From positions 1,178,001 to 1,242,000 of the forward strand of contig NZ_CP041372.2 of NCBI RefSeq assembly GCF_006965545.2: a stretch of 64,000 bases of DNA, given 5' to 3'. The stretch comes from Paenalkalicoccus suaedae. Lineage in GTDB: Bacteria; Bacillota; Bacilli; Bacillales; Salisediminibacteriaceae. The first letter of the stretch is position 1. Every line of letters begins with the position of its first letter. The notes under the pieces are model-generated. The model ran no database searches and had not been told where the DNA came from. It saw only the letters and a list, made by a program, of their open reading frames with translations. Position numbers and translations under genes: made by a program. This document shows, piece by piece, positions 9,147 to 16,782 of the stretch.

Positions 9147-9722
9147 ATGAAGAGTGATACATCGGCGAAAGCATCCAGAAGCGTCAAGAGAACTGTATGG
9201 AATGTTGCTCGGATCATTGCTGTTGTAGTCGTCTTGTCCTTCGTTGCTCGAGAGTTCTTATTTACAAACTACATTGTTTACGGTAAATCAATGATGCCAA
9301 CTATTCATGATGGTGAGCGTATTATCGTAAATAAATTCAACTACGAAATCAACCAACCTAATCGATTCGATCTCATAATATTTCACGCAAACGAAGAATC
9401 TGACTATATTAAACGTGTAGTAGGACTACCTGGTGATGAGCTTTACTACGAAGACGACATTTTATATGTAAACGATGAGCCAATTTCAGAGGATTATCTC
9501 GATTATCACAGAGAACAGTATGACGGAGAGCCTTTTACGGAAGATTTTACGTTAGAGGAAGTAACATCAGAGACAGTAGTACCTGATGGACATGTGTTTG
9601 TTTTAGGTGATAATAGACAAAATAGCGTCGATTCTAGAGATATCGGATTTGTCCCACTAGAAGAAATTGTAGGTAGGGTTAATATGGCTTTTTGGCCACC
9701 TAAAAGCGTTCGATTCTTTTAA
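9147..9722 (+). CDS. Type I signal peptidase (SipS/SipT type)
   Basis: It removes signal peptides from secreted preproteins at the outer face of the membrane. One N-terminal membrane helix (about residues 18-37) is followed by the catalytic serine in GKSMMPT (S48) and the general-base lysine in YIKRVVGLPGD (K89). The conserved GDNRQNSVDSRDIGFV box is complete. An upstream in-frame ATG (9132) exists, but GGAGG at 9134-9138 is 8 bases before the ATG at 9147, giving 191 aa. Which Sip paralogue it is cannot be decided. It is monocistronic. Confidence 0.94.
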   Translation: MKSDTSAKASRSVKRTVWNVARIIAVVVVLSFVAREFLFTNYIVYGKSMMPTIHDGERIIVNKFNYEINQPNRFDLIIFHANEESDYIKRVVGLPGDELYYEDDILYVNDEPISEDYLDYHREQYDGEPFTEDFTLEEVTSETVVPDGHVFVLGDNRQNSVDSRDIGFVPLEEIVGRVNMAFWPPKSVRFF

Positions 9723-9725
9723 ACG

Positions 9726-9777
9726 AAAAAGTCCCTCTAACAGGTTGAGTAATCTACTTGTTAGAGGGACTTTTTTA
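9726..9777 (+). terminator. Terminator of signal peptidase gene
   Basis: AAAAAGTCCCTCTAACA pairs with TGTTAGAGGGACTTTTTT. Confidence 0.82.
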
Positions 9778-9780
9778 AGT

Positions 9781-9811
9781 AACAAAGAGCAGAGACCATG
9801 TTGATCTCTGC
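9781..9811 (-). terminator. Weak terminator hairpin after the betaine transporter gene
   Basis: On the minus strand, the stem GCAGAGA/TCTCTGC is followed by TCTTTGTT. The U-tract is poor. Confidence 0.4.
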
Positions 9812-9839
9812 CCTTTAACTCGTTTAAAAAGAATTAGCT

Positions 9840-11342
9840 TTATGCGTTCTTTTTCTTTTTAGTAACTAAGTGCTTCTCGGTTCGAAGAGACTTCACTAAC
9901 GATACGGCCATCATAATCATAATAACGGAGAATGGAAGAGCTGCGATAATCATCGCATTCTCTAAGGCCTGAAGTCCTCCTGTGTATAAGAGAATAGCAG
10001 CTGTTAGGGAAAGAATAAGACCCCATACTAGCTTCACCATCTTAGGTGGTGTTAATGAGCCGTTTGTTGTCTGCATTCCAAGAATAAATGTACCTGAATC
10101 GGCAGACGTGATAAAGAATGTACTAATTAAGGCAATCGCAAGGAAGGACATAATCGTACCTAATGGGTATTGTTCTAGTACTCCAAACAATGCTTCTTCA
10201 GTAGCTAATTCGGAGATCATTGCAATACCGTTTGTCTCTAAGTAAATGGCGGACCCACCAAATACAGAGAACCATATGAAGCTCAGTGTAGCTGGTACTA
10301 ATAGAACCCCTAAAACGAATTCGCGAATTGTTCGCCCTTTAGAGACACGAGCGATAAAGGAACCTACAAATGGAGCCCATGCAATCCACCAAGCCCAGTA
10401 GAAGATTGTCCAACCGTTAATCCAAGAACGCTCATCTTCTGAAAGTGGTGAAATACGGAAGCTCATCGATGGAAGCTGTTGAATATATGTTCCGATCGTG
10501 TTTGTTAATAGGTTTAGGTTGAAGATAGTTGGTCCAAATACAAACATAAAGAGAAGTAAGAGACCAGCTAAAACCATATTTACGTTAGATAAAATCTTAA
10601 TTCCTTTATTTAATCCTGTGTATGCCGAAAGCATAAATAGCACTGTTACAACTGCAATAATGATGACTTGAATCGTAATATTGTTACCAATACCGAATAA
10701 GAAATCTAAACCACCATTAATCTGTGATGCACCAAATCCAAGTGTACCAGCAACACCAACAACTGTAGCAGTTACTGCTAAAATATCAATCACATTACCT
10801 GTTGGGCCTTTAGCATACTTACCTAGAACAGGAGTTAAAGCACCACTAATTAAACCAGGGGCGTTATGACGGAATTTAAAGTATGCAAGAGACATCGCTA
10901 CAATCGCGTATATAGCCCAAGCGTGAATACCCCAGTGGAAGAACGCATAGCGTAGTGACTCTGTTACAGCGGCATCTGATCCAGCTTCTTGTGTTGCAGG
11001 ACTGATTGCATAGTGTGAAATTGGTTCAGCGGCACCCCAAAAGACTAACCCAATACCCATACCTGCACTAAATAACATAGCAAACCATGTTAAATAGCTA
11101 TAGTCCGGCTTATCGTCCGGCTTTCCTAGCTTGATTTTTCCGTACGGACTGAACGCAAGGAATAAGCAAACCAAGACAAATCCTGTGACTGCGAGTAGAT
11201 AGTACCACCCTAAAGAATCAGATATCCAACTAGTCATGTCTCCAGTTACTTCTGAAAATGAATCTGGTGCAATTACACCGTAACCAATAAATAATAGTAA
11301 TATTCCTAATGCTACCCAAAATACAATAGTTACTTTATTCAA
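9840..11342 (-). CDS. opuD: Glycine betaine transporter, BCCT family (OpuD-like)
   Basis: This is a sodium-coupled single-component carrier for compatible solutes, with 12 predicted membrane helices. The BCCT signature is clear: GMGIGLVFWGAAEP and the aromatic box WTIFYWAWWIAWAPFVGSFIARVSKGRTIREF. The 500-aa length is normal, with a lysine-rich cytoplasmic tail. The start is TTG at 11342 with AGGAGA upstream. Betaine is the most likely substrate, though choline or other trimethylammonium compounds are possible. A sigma-B-like motif precedes it, fitting osmotic or general-stress control. Confidence 0.9.
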   Translation of the reverse strand: MNKVTIVFWVALGILLLFIGYGVIAPDSFSEVTGDMTSWISDSLGWYYLLAVTGFVLVCLFLAFSPYGKIKLGKPDDKPDYSYLTWFAMLFSAGMGIGLVFWGAAEPISHYAISPATQEAGSDAAVTESLRYAFFHWGIHAWAIYAIVAMSLAYFKFRHNAPGLISGALTPVLGKYAKGPTGNVIDILAVTATVVGVAGTLGFGASQINGGLDFLFGIGNNITIQVIIIAVVTVLFMLSAYTGLNKGIKILSNVNMVLAGLLLLFMFVFGPTIFNLNLLTNTIGTYIQQLPSMSFRISPLSEDERSWINGWTIFYWAWWIAWAPFVGSFIARVSKGRTIREFVLGVLLVPATLSFIWFSVFGGSAIYLETNGIAMISELATEEALFGVLEQYPLGTIMSFLAIALISTFFITSADSGTFILGMQTTNGSLTPPKMVKLVWGLILSLTAAILLYTGGLQALENAMIIAALPFSVIMIMMAVSLVKSLRTEKHLVTKKKKNA

Positions 11343-11374
11343 TTTTTACATCTCCTCTCTCTATCTTTTGTTAT

Positions 11375-11399
11375 TTACCCTAATTTTTTCATTGAAAAC
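11375..11399 (-). promoter_or_regulatory. Sigma-B-like promoter of opuD
   Basis: On the minus strand: GTTTTC (11399-11394), a 13-base spacer and GGGTAA (11380-11375), 33 bases before the TTG start. Same spacing as the motif before the signal peptidase gene. Confidence 0.42.
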
Positions 11400-11558
11400 G
11401 ACAATTTAGGACAAAAGGGGCGTGAAAGACCACAATTTCGTATTATACGCGTGATTGGTCACTAAAATCAAGTCGGAAGCAATTATCCATTATTATAGAC
11501 AACTTCTCTTGACCCATGCATAAGCTTAACATAAAGAGAAAAGTGAGGTGGAGGGCAG

Positions 11559-12689
11559 ATGCCATCTGAAGAGAATGTCGTCTCTGTTTCGCACGAGGAT
11601 TGGTCTTTACATCGGAAGGGACATGAAGCGCAAATGCGCCATGAGCAAAAGATTAAGCAGGTGCTTAAAGACCGCCTTCCGGAGATGATTACTGAGGAAG
11701 CTATTGTGATGTCGAAAGGAAAAGAAAAAATTAAAATACCGATACGTTCCTTAGAGGAATATAAAATAAGGTATCGTCAAAGTGACCATGTAGGACAAGG
11801 AAATGGTGAATCGGAGGTAGGCGATGTCGTTGCTCAAGGGAAGCAAAAACAAAAGAGTGGAAAAGGAGAAGCTGGTGACCAGGCAGGCGAGGATTTCCAA
11901 GAGGTTGAAGTGTCCATTGCGGAGATGGAGGAATTACTTTTTAGTGAGCTTGAGCTTCCTTATTTGGAAAAGCGTCAACAAGATGAGTTATTAGTCGACG
12001 ATATTGCATTTACCGACATAAGGCGACACGGGCTCCTAGGCAACATTGATAAAAGACAAACGATTAAAGCCGCGTTAAAGCGTAATGCTCAGCAAGGAGT
12101 TACCTCTATCCAACCTATAACAAAAGAGGACCTTCGCTACAAAACGTGGACCACGGAAACAAGACCTGAATCCAATGCAGTTGTCATTGCCATGATGGAC
12201 ACCTCAGGTAGTATGGGTTCGTTTGAAAAATATATGGCACGTAGTTTTTTCTTTTGGATGACACGATTTTTACGTACCACTTATGAGCATGTAGAAGTTG
12301 TTTTTATCGCTCATCATACACAGGCAAAGGAAGTGGATGAGGAAGCCTTCTTCACTAAAGGAGAAAGTGGCGGAACGATTTGTTCGTCTGCCTACGAGCT
12401 TGCATTATCAATTTTAAAAGATAGATATCCAAAAAGCAGGTATAACAGCTATCCGATCCATTTTTCAGACGGAGATAATTTGCACTCTGATAATCCGCGT
12501 TGTTTAAACTATATTGAGGAATTACTTGGAATTAGTAATATGTTTGGGTATGGGGAAGTGAATCAGTATGGGCGAAAAACAACGTTGATGAATTTATATA
12601 AAGACGTCAATCACGAAAGATTTAGGTCAGAATTGATGAAGGATCGAACGGATATTTATAAGACGTTAAAAAGCTTTTTTAGCGAATAG
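11559..12689 (+). CDS. yhbH: Sporulation protein YhbH (DUF444, VWA-like)
   Basis: YhbH (UPF0229) is found with PrkA kinases and SpoVR proteins across bacteria. The C-terminal half is a von Willebrand factor A-like fold with a metal-site motif D214-T-S216-G-S218. The middle (about residues 75-115) is a low-complexity, Gly/Lys/Gln-rich linker. The 376-aa length is close to B. subtilis YhbH. It starts at ATG 11559 behind GGTGGAGGG. It is separated from prkA by the signal peptidase and betaine carrier genes. Its role is probably as partner or scaffold of the PrkA pathway. Confidence 0.93.
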   Translation: MPSEENVVSVSHEDWSLHRKGHEAQMRHEQKIKQVLKDRLPEMITEEAIVMSKGKEKIKIPIRSLEEYKIRYRQSDHVGQGNGESEVGDVVAQGKQKQKSGKGEAGDQAGEDFQEVEVSIAEMEELLFSELELPYLEKRQQDELLVDDIAFTDIRRHGLLGNIDKRQTIKAALKRNAQQGVTSIQPITKEDLRYKTWTTETRPESNAVVIAMMDTSGSMGSFEKYMARSFFFWMTRFLRTTYEHVEVVFIAHHTQAKEVDEEAFFTKGESGGTICSSAYELALSILKDRYPKSRYNSYPIHFSDGDNLHSDNPRCLNYIEELLGISNMFGYGEVNQYGRKTTLMNLYKDVNHERFRSELMKDRTDIYKTLKSFFSE

Positions 12690-12749
12690 GTATTCTCCCC
12701 TTTTATAAAAGTACATCTGTACTTTCCAGTTAAAAGGGGGCAGTAAATA

Positions 12750-13382
12750 TTGGGTGAATTTATTTTGTGTGAGGACAAGAGGAGTGTATTAGCAAGAGGG
12801 AGAGGGACGTATAAGCGCCAAACTGCATGGAATATGATCACGATTCATCATAGTGCGACAGATGAGGGTAGCGCAGCGAGCTTTGCGAATCACCACGTAA
12901 GATTTAATAAATGGCCTGGGATTGGATATCACTATGTTATTTTAAGAGATGGCACGATCGAATGGAGTCTTGGAGTCGAAAACGTCGGAATTCATACAAG
13001 ATTGCATAACACCTATAATATTGGTATTTGTCTAGTTGGAAATGGATCTTTTACTACTCAACAAACGGATGTATTGACCCTGCTTGTAAAGATATTACAA
13101 ATAAGATATTCGATTAAACATGTGAAGGGTCACAAGGATCATGCAAATCAACAAACTGTTTGTCCTGGCTTACCTGTAAGTAAACTAGTAGGGAAGGTAC
13201 CGATTTTAAAGCTGTCTAGTAAAGGAATACTGGTTAGACATCTTCAGTATTTTGTTGGAGGACTTACAGTTGATGGTGTATTTGGTCCAAGGACGGAAAG
13301 TGGGGTGAAAGCTTTCCAAGGAAAGCGGAATCTCATGCAGGATGGCATCGTCGGTCCATTAACATGGCGAGCTTTGATGTAA
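12750..13382 (+). CDS. N-acetylmuramoyl-L-alanine amidase with peptidoglycan-binding domain
   Basis: The N-terminal part (about residues 25-140) is an amidase_2/PGRP zinc amidase with candidate ligands in TIHHSA (H33), VKGHKDH (H128) and TVCPG (C138). Residues 145-210 form a PG_binding_1 domain (LSSKGILVRHLQYF ... VDGVFGPRTESGVKAFQ). It cuts the bond between muramic acid and L-alanine. No signal peptide is visible, so it acts after lysis, by another export route, or in mother-cell lysis; phage endolysins share this layout. The start is TTG behind AAAGGGGG. It lies 60 bases after yhbH and may share its transcript. Confidence 0.85.
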   Translation: MGEFILCEDKRSVLARGRGTYKRQTAWNMITIHHSATDEGSAASFANHHVRFNKWPGIGYHYVILRDGTIEWSLGVENVGIHTRLHNTYNIGICLVGNGSFTTQQTDVLTLLVKILQIRYSIKHVKGHKDHANQQTVCPGLPVSKLVGKVPILKLSSKGILVRHLQYFVGGLTVDGVFGPRTESGVKAFQGKRNLMQDGIVGPLTWRALM

Positions 13383-13386
13383 TAAT

Positions 13387-13430
13387 AAAAAACGCGTTCG
13401 GTAAGCATGCGCTTACTGACGCGTTTTTTA
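13387..13430. terminator. Bidirectional terminator after the amidase gene
   Basis: AAAAAACGCG...GTAAGC pairs with GCTTAC...CGCGTTTTTT. The stop codon of the convergent membrane gene overlaps its end. Confidence 0.8.
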
Positions 13431-13655
13431 TTTGTTCTTTATAAATAGTGGACTAATTAGAACATAAATTAAGAATAAAACTAGAGCTGACAGTAATGAA
13501 CCTGCCATGTAGCCAGCAGAAAAGTTGCGTGAAGCAAACCATTCTTCATTTCCACCTACAATTAACCCAATAATAGCTGCAACACCAATAATCGCAAACG
13601 TAATAATTAAGTGAACTTGCTCATGTTTTTCTTTTTCTTTCCAAGCTGCTATCAT
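13428..13655 (-). CDS. Small two-helix membrane protein, unknown
   Basis: The ATG at 13655 has AAAGGAGG seven bases upstream and gives 75 aa. The longer open frame to 13724 lacks a ribosome site. A charged N-terminus (KEKEKHEQ) is followed by two membrane helices (about 15-35 and 50-70), separated by a short loop NEEWFASRNFSAG. No family is recognised. Strong translation signals make it a likely real gene. Confidence 0.65.
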   Translation of the reverse strand: MIAAWKEKEKHEQVHLIITFAIIGVAAIIGLIVGGNEEWFASRNFSAGYMAGSLLSALVLFLIYVLISPLFIKNK

Positions 13656-13750
13656 GCGTTTACCTCCTTTATGAATGATGGTACACGGTTGTATTATTAT
13701 AGCTCTATTCAACGTTTTTTTCAATTAGCTTTCTGCTAATAGATAAAGAG

Positions 13751-13779
13751 AAGGGTGGTGCTTTGTAAGCACCACCCTA
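13751..13779 (-). terminator. Hairpin after yhfK
   Basis: The 12-bp perfect stem AGGGTGGTGCTT/AAGCACCACCCT. Only CTCTTTA follows on the minus strand, so termination may be partial. Confidence 0.55.
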
Positions 13780-13787
13780 TGTCACGA

Positions 13788-14435
13788 TTATTTAAACGTT
13801 TTAAGAGCTTCTCCAATTGCAGTGTCTCCTGAAAGTAGCTCGATGATTTCATTATATGTCTCATCTAATGTCAGCACATTAACAGCCACGTTCGCTACGT
13901 CTTCACGTGGGATAGAACCGTCGTAAGAATCGAGCTTTTTCGTCGCTTTTACTGTACCTTGACCATCATCATTAGATAGCGGACCTGGTCTTAAAATTGT
14001 GTACGTAAGACCACTCTCTTTTAATGCATCGTCAGCTGCACGTTTTGCTTCTATATAATGGCGAATATTATCATCTGCTTTCTCTGGTGCATCTGCACCG
14101 ATACTAGAGATCATAACATATCTTTTAACATTACTATTCTCTGCATATTCAACGGATTTGATGGCAGCTTCGCGGTCAATTTTTTCAGTCATATCTTTGC
14201 CTGTATCTCCGCCTGAGCCAGCTGTAAATATCACAGCATCAACGTCTGAAAAAGCGTGAGAGAAATCCTCTTCCAGGTCGCCAATAACGATGCTGTCTGC
14301 GCCTAATTCCTCCATTGTACTAATTTGTTCTTCTTTGCGAATCATTGCTTTAACGTTATGTTGCGTGCTTAGTCCTAACATTTTCACTATATGCTTTCCG
14401 ATTTGTCCATTTGCTCCTATAACTAAAACATTCAC
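13788..14435 (-). CDS. yhfK: NAD(P)-binding oxidoreductase/epimerase-like protein YhfK
   Basis: This is an atypical short-chain dehydrogenase (NAD(P)H-binding, NmrA/SDR type). The Rossmann motif VIGANGQIGKHIV is at the N-terminus. AVIFTAGSGGDTG, YVMISSIGAD and YTILRPGPLS follow the family order, but there is no classic YxxxK catalytic pair. The open frame reaches GTG 14444; the second GTG at 14435, 8 bases after GGAG, gives 215 aa, like B. subtilis YhfK (214). The substrate is unknown. A sigma-B-like promoter lies 38 bases upstream, suggesting stress induction. Confidence 0.85.
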   Translation of the reverse strand: MNVLVIGANGQIGKHIVKMLGLSTQHNVKAMIRKEEQISTMEELGADSIVIGDLEEDFSHAFSDVDAVIFTAGSGGDTGKDMTEKIDREAAIKSVEYAENSNVKRYVMISSIGADAPEKADDNIRHYIEAKRAADDALKESGLTYTILRPGPLSNDDGQGTVKATKKLDSYDGSIPREDVANVAVNVLTLDETYNEIIELLSGDTAIGEALKTFK

Positions 14436-14472
14436 ATGAAACACTCCTTTTTTAATTCTCGCTACGAAATAT

Positions 14473-14498
14473 CTTCCCGTGGGAAACCTGGATTAAAC
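14473..14498 (-). promoter_or_regulatory. Sigma-B-like promoter of yhfK
   Basis: On the minus strand: perfect GTTTAA (14498-14493), a 14-base spacer and GGGAAG (14478-14473). The best -35 match of the three sigma-B-like sites in the window. Confidence 0.42.
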
Positions 14499-14561
14499 AT
14501 CTCCTGCTTGACGGTGATTCTTTCAGAAGATTAAGATATTAACTAAGAGGAGTGATGAGAG

Positions 14562-15437
14562 ATGAAGAAGAAACAGGCAAAAGTAGCCACATTTTCAATA
14601 GTAGCATTTGATCCAGAGACACAAGAGTTAGGGATTGCAGTTCAATCAAAATTTTTAGGAGTTGGTGCTGTCGTACCTTGGGCTAAAGCAGGAGTAGGTG
14701 CAATTGCTACACAATCCTACGCGAATACTGCGTTTGGTCCAGACGGATTAGCCTTACTCGAACAAGGGCTTTCTCCAGAAGCGGTTGTACATAAGCTCGT
14801 TGAAGCAGATGAAGACCAAGCGCTACGACAATTTGCCGTCATGAATGCTAACGGGGAAGCGCACGCGTTTACTGGGGAAGAGTGTTATGATTATGCAGGC
14901 CATAAGTTAGGGAAATACTGTAGTGCTCAAGGAAATATTTTAGTAAGTGAGGATACGGTTACAGCTTTAGTAGAAACCTTTGAACAGACAGAAGGTTCAT
15001 TAGCTGAGCGACTCTTAGAAGCTCTTGATAAAGCTCAAGATGCTGGAGGTGACTCACGAGGTAAGCAGTCAGCTGCTATTCTGGTTGTTCAAGAAGAAGG
15101 AGGATATGGTGGGTACAATGATCGAAAGCTCGACCTTCGAGTTGATGACCATAAGGAGCCTATCAAGGAATTAATTCGTCTGCACGATCTTCATACACTC
15201 TATTTTTCACGACCATCAGAGGATAGTCTTTTAAAGCTTGAGGGAGATGTGCTCTCAGAAGTACAGGATTTACTGCAAAAAGAGGGAATCTTAGCAGAGC
15301 GGGATACATCTTATTCTGATCATGTCCAAGAAGCATTACAAACCTACTTTATGAGAGAAAATTTTGAAGAACGCTGGCAAGAGGATGATCGATTAGACCA
15401 AGCAATTTTAACGTACATGAGAGCTACAATTAAATAA
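14562..15437 (+). CDS. DUF1028 family protein (Ntn-hydrolase-like)
   Basis: Residues 8-225 match the DUF1028 pattern: TFSIVAFDPETQELGIAVQSKFLGVGAVVPWA, ATQSYANTAFGPDGLALL and a central GNILVSEDTV. The family is predicted to have an Ntn-hydrolase fold, but its reaction is unknown. The C-terminal ~70 residues are acidic and helical, possibly a separate module. No signal peptide is visible. It is a single-gene unit with its own terminator; GGAG lies 9 bases before the ATG. Confidence 0.85.
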   Translation: MKKKQAKVATFSIVAFDPETQELGIAVQSKFLGVGAVVPWAKAGVGAIATQSYANTAFGPDGLALLEQGLSPEAVVHKLVEADEDQALRQFAVMNANGEAHAFTGEECYDYAGHKLGKYCSAQGNILVSEDTVTALVETFEQTEGSLAERLLEALDKAQDAGGDSRGKQSAAILVVQEEGGYGGYNDRKLDLRVDDHKEPIKELIRLHDLHTLYFSRPSEDSLLKLEGDVLSEVQDLLQKEGILAERDTSYSDHVQEALQTYFMRENFEERWQEDDRLDQAILTYMRATIK

Positions 15438-15448
15438 GCATGACTCAC

Positions 15449-15482
15449 AAAAAAACGAATGGCTATCTGCCGTTCGTTTTTT
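15449..15482 (+). terminator. Terminator of the DUF1028 gene
   Basis: AAAAAAACGAATGGC pairs with GCCGTTCGTTTTTT (one T-G pair). Confidence 0.8.
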
Positions 15483-15577
15483 AATATTCTACCGACAACT
15501 TACTTTATGACGGATCTACATAACTTAAAGAAATATTTTGATTCCCCTCTGAATACATATAAGGGAGGGGGGATCGA

Positions 15578-16480
15578 ATGTTTACTCGTATTAACAAACT
15601 TCAAATCGATTTGCCTATGTCTTCGTCGCCGGATCCAAACGGAGCGGCAGCAGTGCAAGAATTACTCGGTGGGAAATTTGGTGAAATGTCGACGTTAAAC
15701 AACTACTTGTTTCAATCGTTTAACTTTAGACAAAAAACGAAGTTTCGACCTTTTTATGATTTAATTGCAAGTATAACAGCCGAAGAGCTTGGTCATGTGG
15801 AGCTCGTTTCGAACGCGATTAACCAAATGATCGCAGGGACGACTGTTCCAGGAGACCCAGATACTACTCCCATGCAAAACGCCAAAGACTTAAGGAATTC
15901 CTATCATTTTATTGCTTCTGCCCAAACCGCTTTGCCAGTCGACTCCATGGGCAAGCCATGGACGGGTGACTATGTATTCTCAAGTGGTAACCTTGTACTT
16001 GATTTACTGCATAACTTTTTCTTAGAATGTGGGGCTAGAACGCATAAAATGAGGGTGTATGAGATGACCGATCACCCCGTTGCGAGAGAGATGGTAGGGT
16101 ATCTGCTTGTCCGAGGTGGTGTGCATATTTTAGCTTATGCCAAGGCGCTTGAGATCATCACCGGAGTCGATATTAAAAAGATGCTACCAATACCAGATCT
16201 TGCAAATGCAAGGTTTGACACAGCGAGAAAATATGAGGCGATGGGAAGCCAACGTAAGCTTTATACATGGAGTGCGACCGATTATAAGCAAATAGCTCAA
16301 ATATGGAAGGGACAGCATCCTGACGGAGGAACGCTTGAGGTTGTTGTAGGAACGCCACCTGGAGGTCCAATTCCGGATTTAGTGCCAATACCTGAGTCAT
16401 TTTCACCAGGAGTTTCAGATGAAGACTACCTAAAGATAGCGGAAAAGTTACAAAGGGCAGCTGGACTTAAAACAAAATAA
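15578..16480 (+). CDS. Manganese (non-haem) catalase
   Basis: It dismutates hydrogen peroxide at a dinuclear manganese centre. The four-helix core is visible with candidate metal ligands in FGEMSTLNNYL, TAEELGHVELV, LECGARTHKMRVYE and RGGVHILAYAKALE. At 300 aa it is longer than the CotJC spore-coat type and fits the cytoplasmic Mn-catalase class (YdbD-like). A very strong AAGGGAGGGGGG site precedes the ATG. The role is inferred as peroxide protection in stationary phase or spores. Confidence 0.93.
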   Translation: MFTRINKLQIDLPMSSSPDPNGAAAVQELLGGKFGEMSTLNNYLFQSFNFRQKTKFRPFYDLIASITAEELGHVELVSNAINQMIAGTTVPGDPDTTPMQNAKDLRNSYHFIASAQTALPVDSMGKPWTGDYVFSSGNLVLDLLHNFFLECGARTHKMRVYEMTDHPVAREMVGYLLVRGGVHILAYAKALEIITGVDIKKMLPIPDLANARFDTARKYEAMGSQRKLYTWSATDYKQIAQIWKGQHPDGGTLEVVVGTPPGGPIPDLVPIPESFSPGVSDEDYLKIAEKLQRAAGLKTK

Positions 16481-16601
16481 GTATTCTTCTTATAATTGCA
16501 TCTTAAGGCATATATTACAAAGGGTTATATTGATAATTAGACTATTATTTGGTAATTGTAATACTTTATACCTGGCGCATAAAAGTAGTGGATATAGTGT
16601 G

Positions 16602-16635
16602 AAGGGATTGCAAAATTTCCTGCAATCCCCTTTTT
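16602..16635 (+). terminator. Terminator after the catalase gene
   Basis: AAGGGATTGCA pairs with TGCAATCCCCTT, followed by TTT; it lies 122 bases after the stop. Confidence 0.65.
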
Positions 16636-16656
16636 AAGAAAGTTCGTTCGAATTTT

Positions 16657-16672
16657 CTCGACATTTGACGAT
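16657..16672 (+). promoter_or_regulatory. Two Spo0A-box-like sites upstream of the kinase gene
   Basis: CTCGACA (reverse of TGTCGAG) and TGACGAT each match the 0A box TGNCGAA in 6 of 7 positions and lie 2 bases apart in opposite orientation. The rest of 16481-16782 holds the terminator and an AT-rich leader with TGGTAAAAT as a possible extended -10. No other gene is seen in that stretch. Confidence 0.25.
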
Positions 16673-16782
16673 AAGTATTTTCTGATCTTCTCATTATTTT
16701 TCGTACAGATGAGCATATTTTTGGTAAAATAGGGGATAAAGAATGTGACAGAAAATTGAATTTATATAGAGGTGGAGATTCT

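Noticed and set aside
11400-11558. Sigma-E promoter before yhbH
   Set aside because: CATGCATAA was considered as a -10 box, but no acceptable -35 lies at the right spacing.
15459-15698. 79-codon frame over the start of the catalase gene
   Set aside because: Starts within a terminator and overlaps the catalase gene in another frame.
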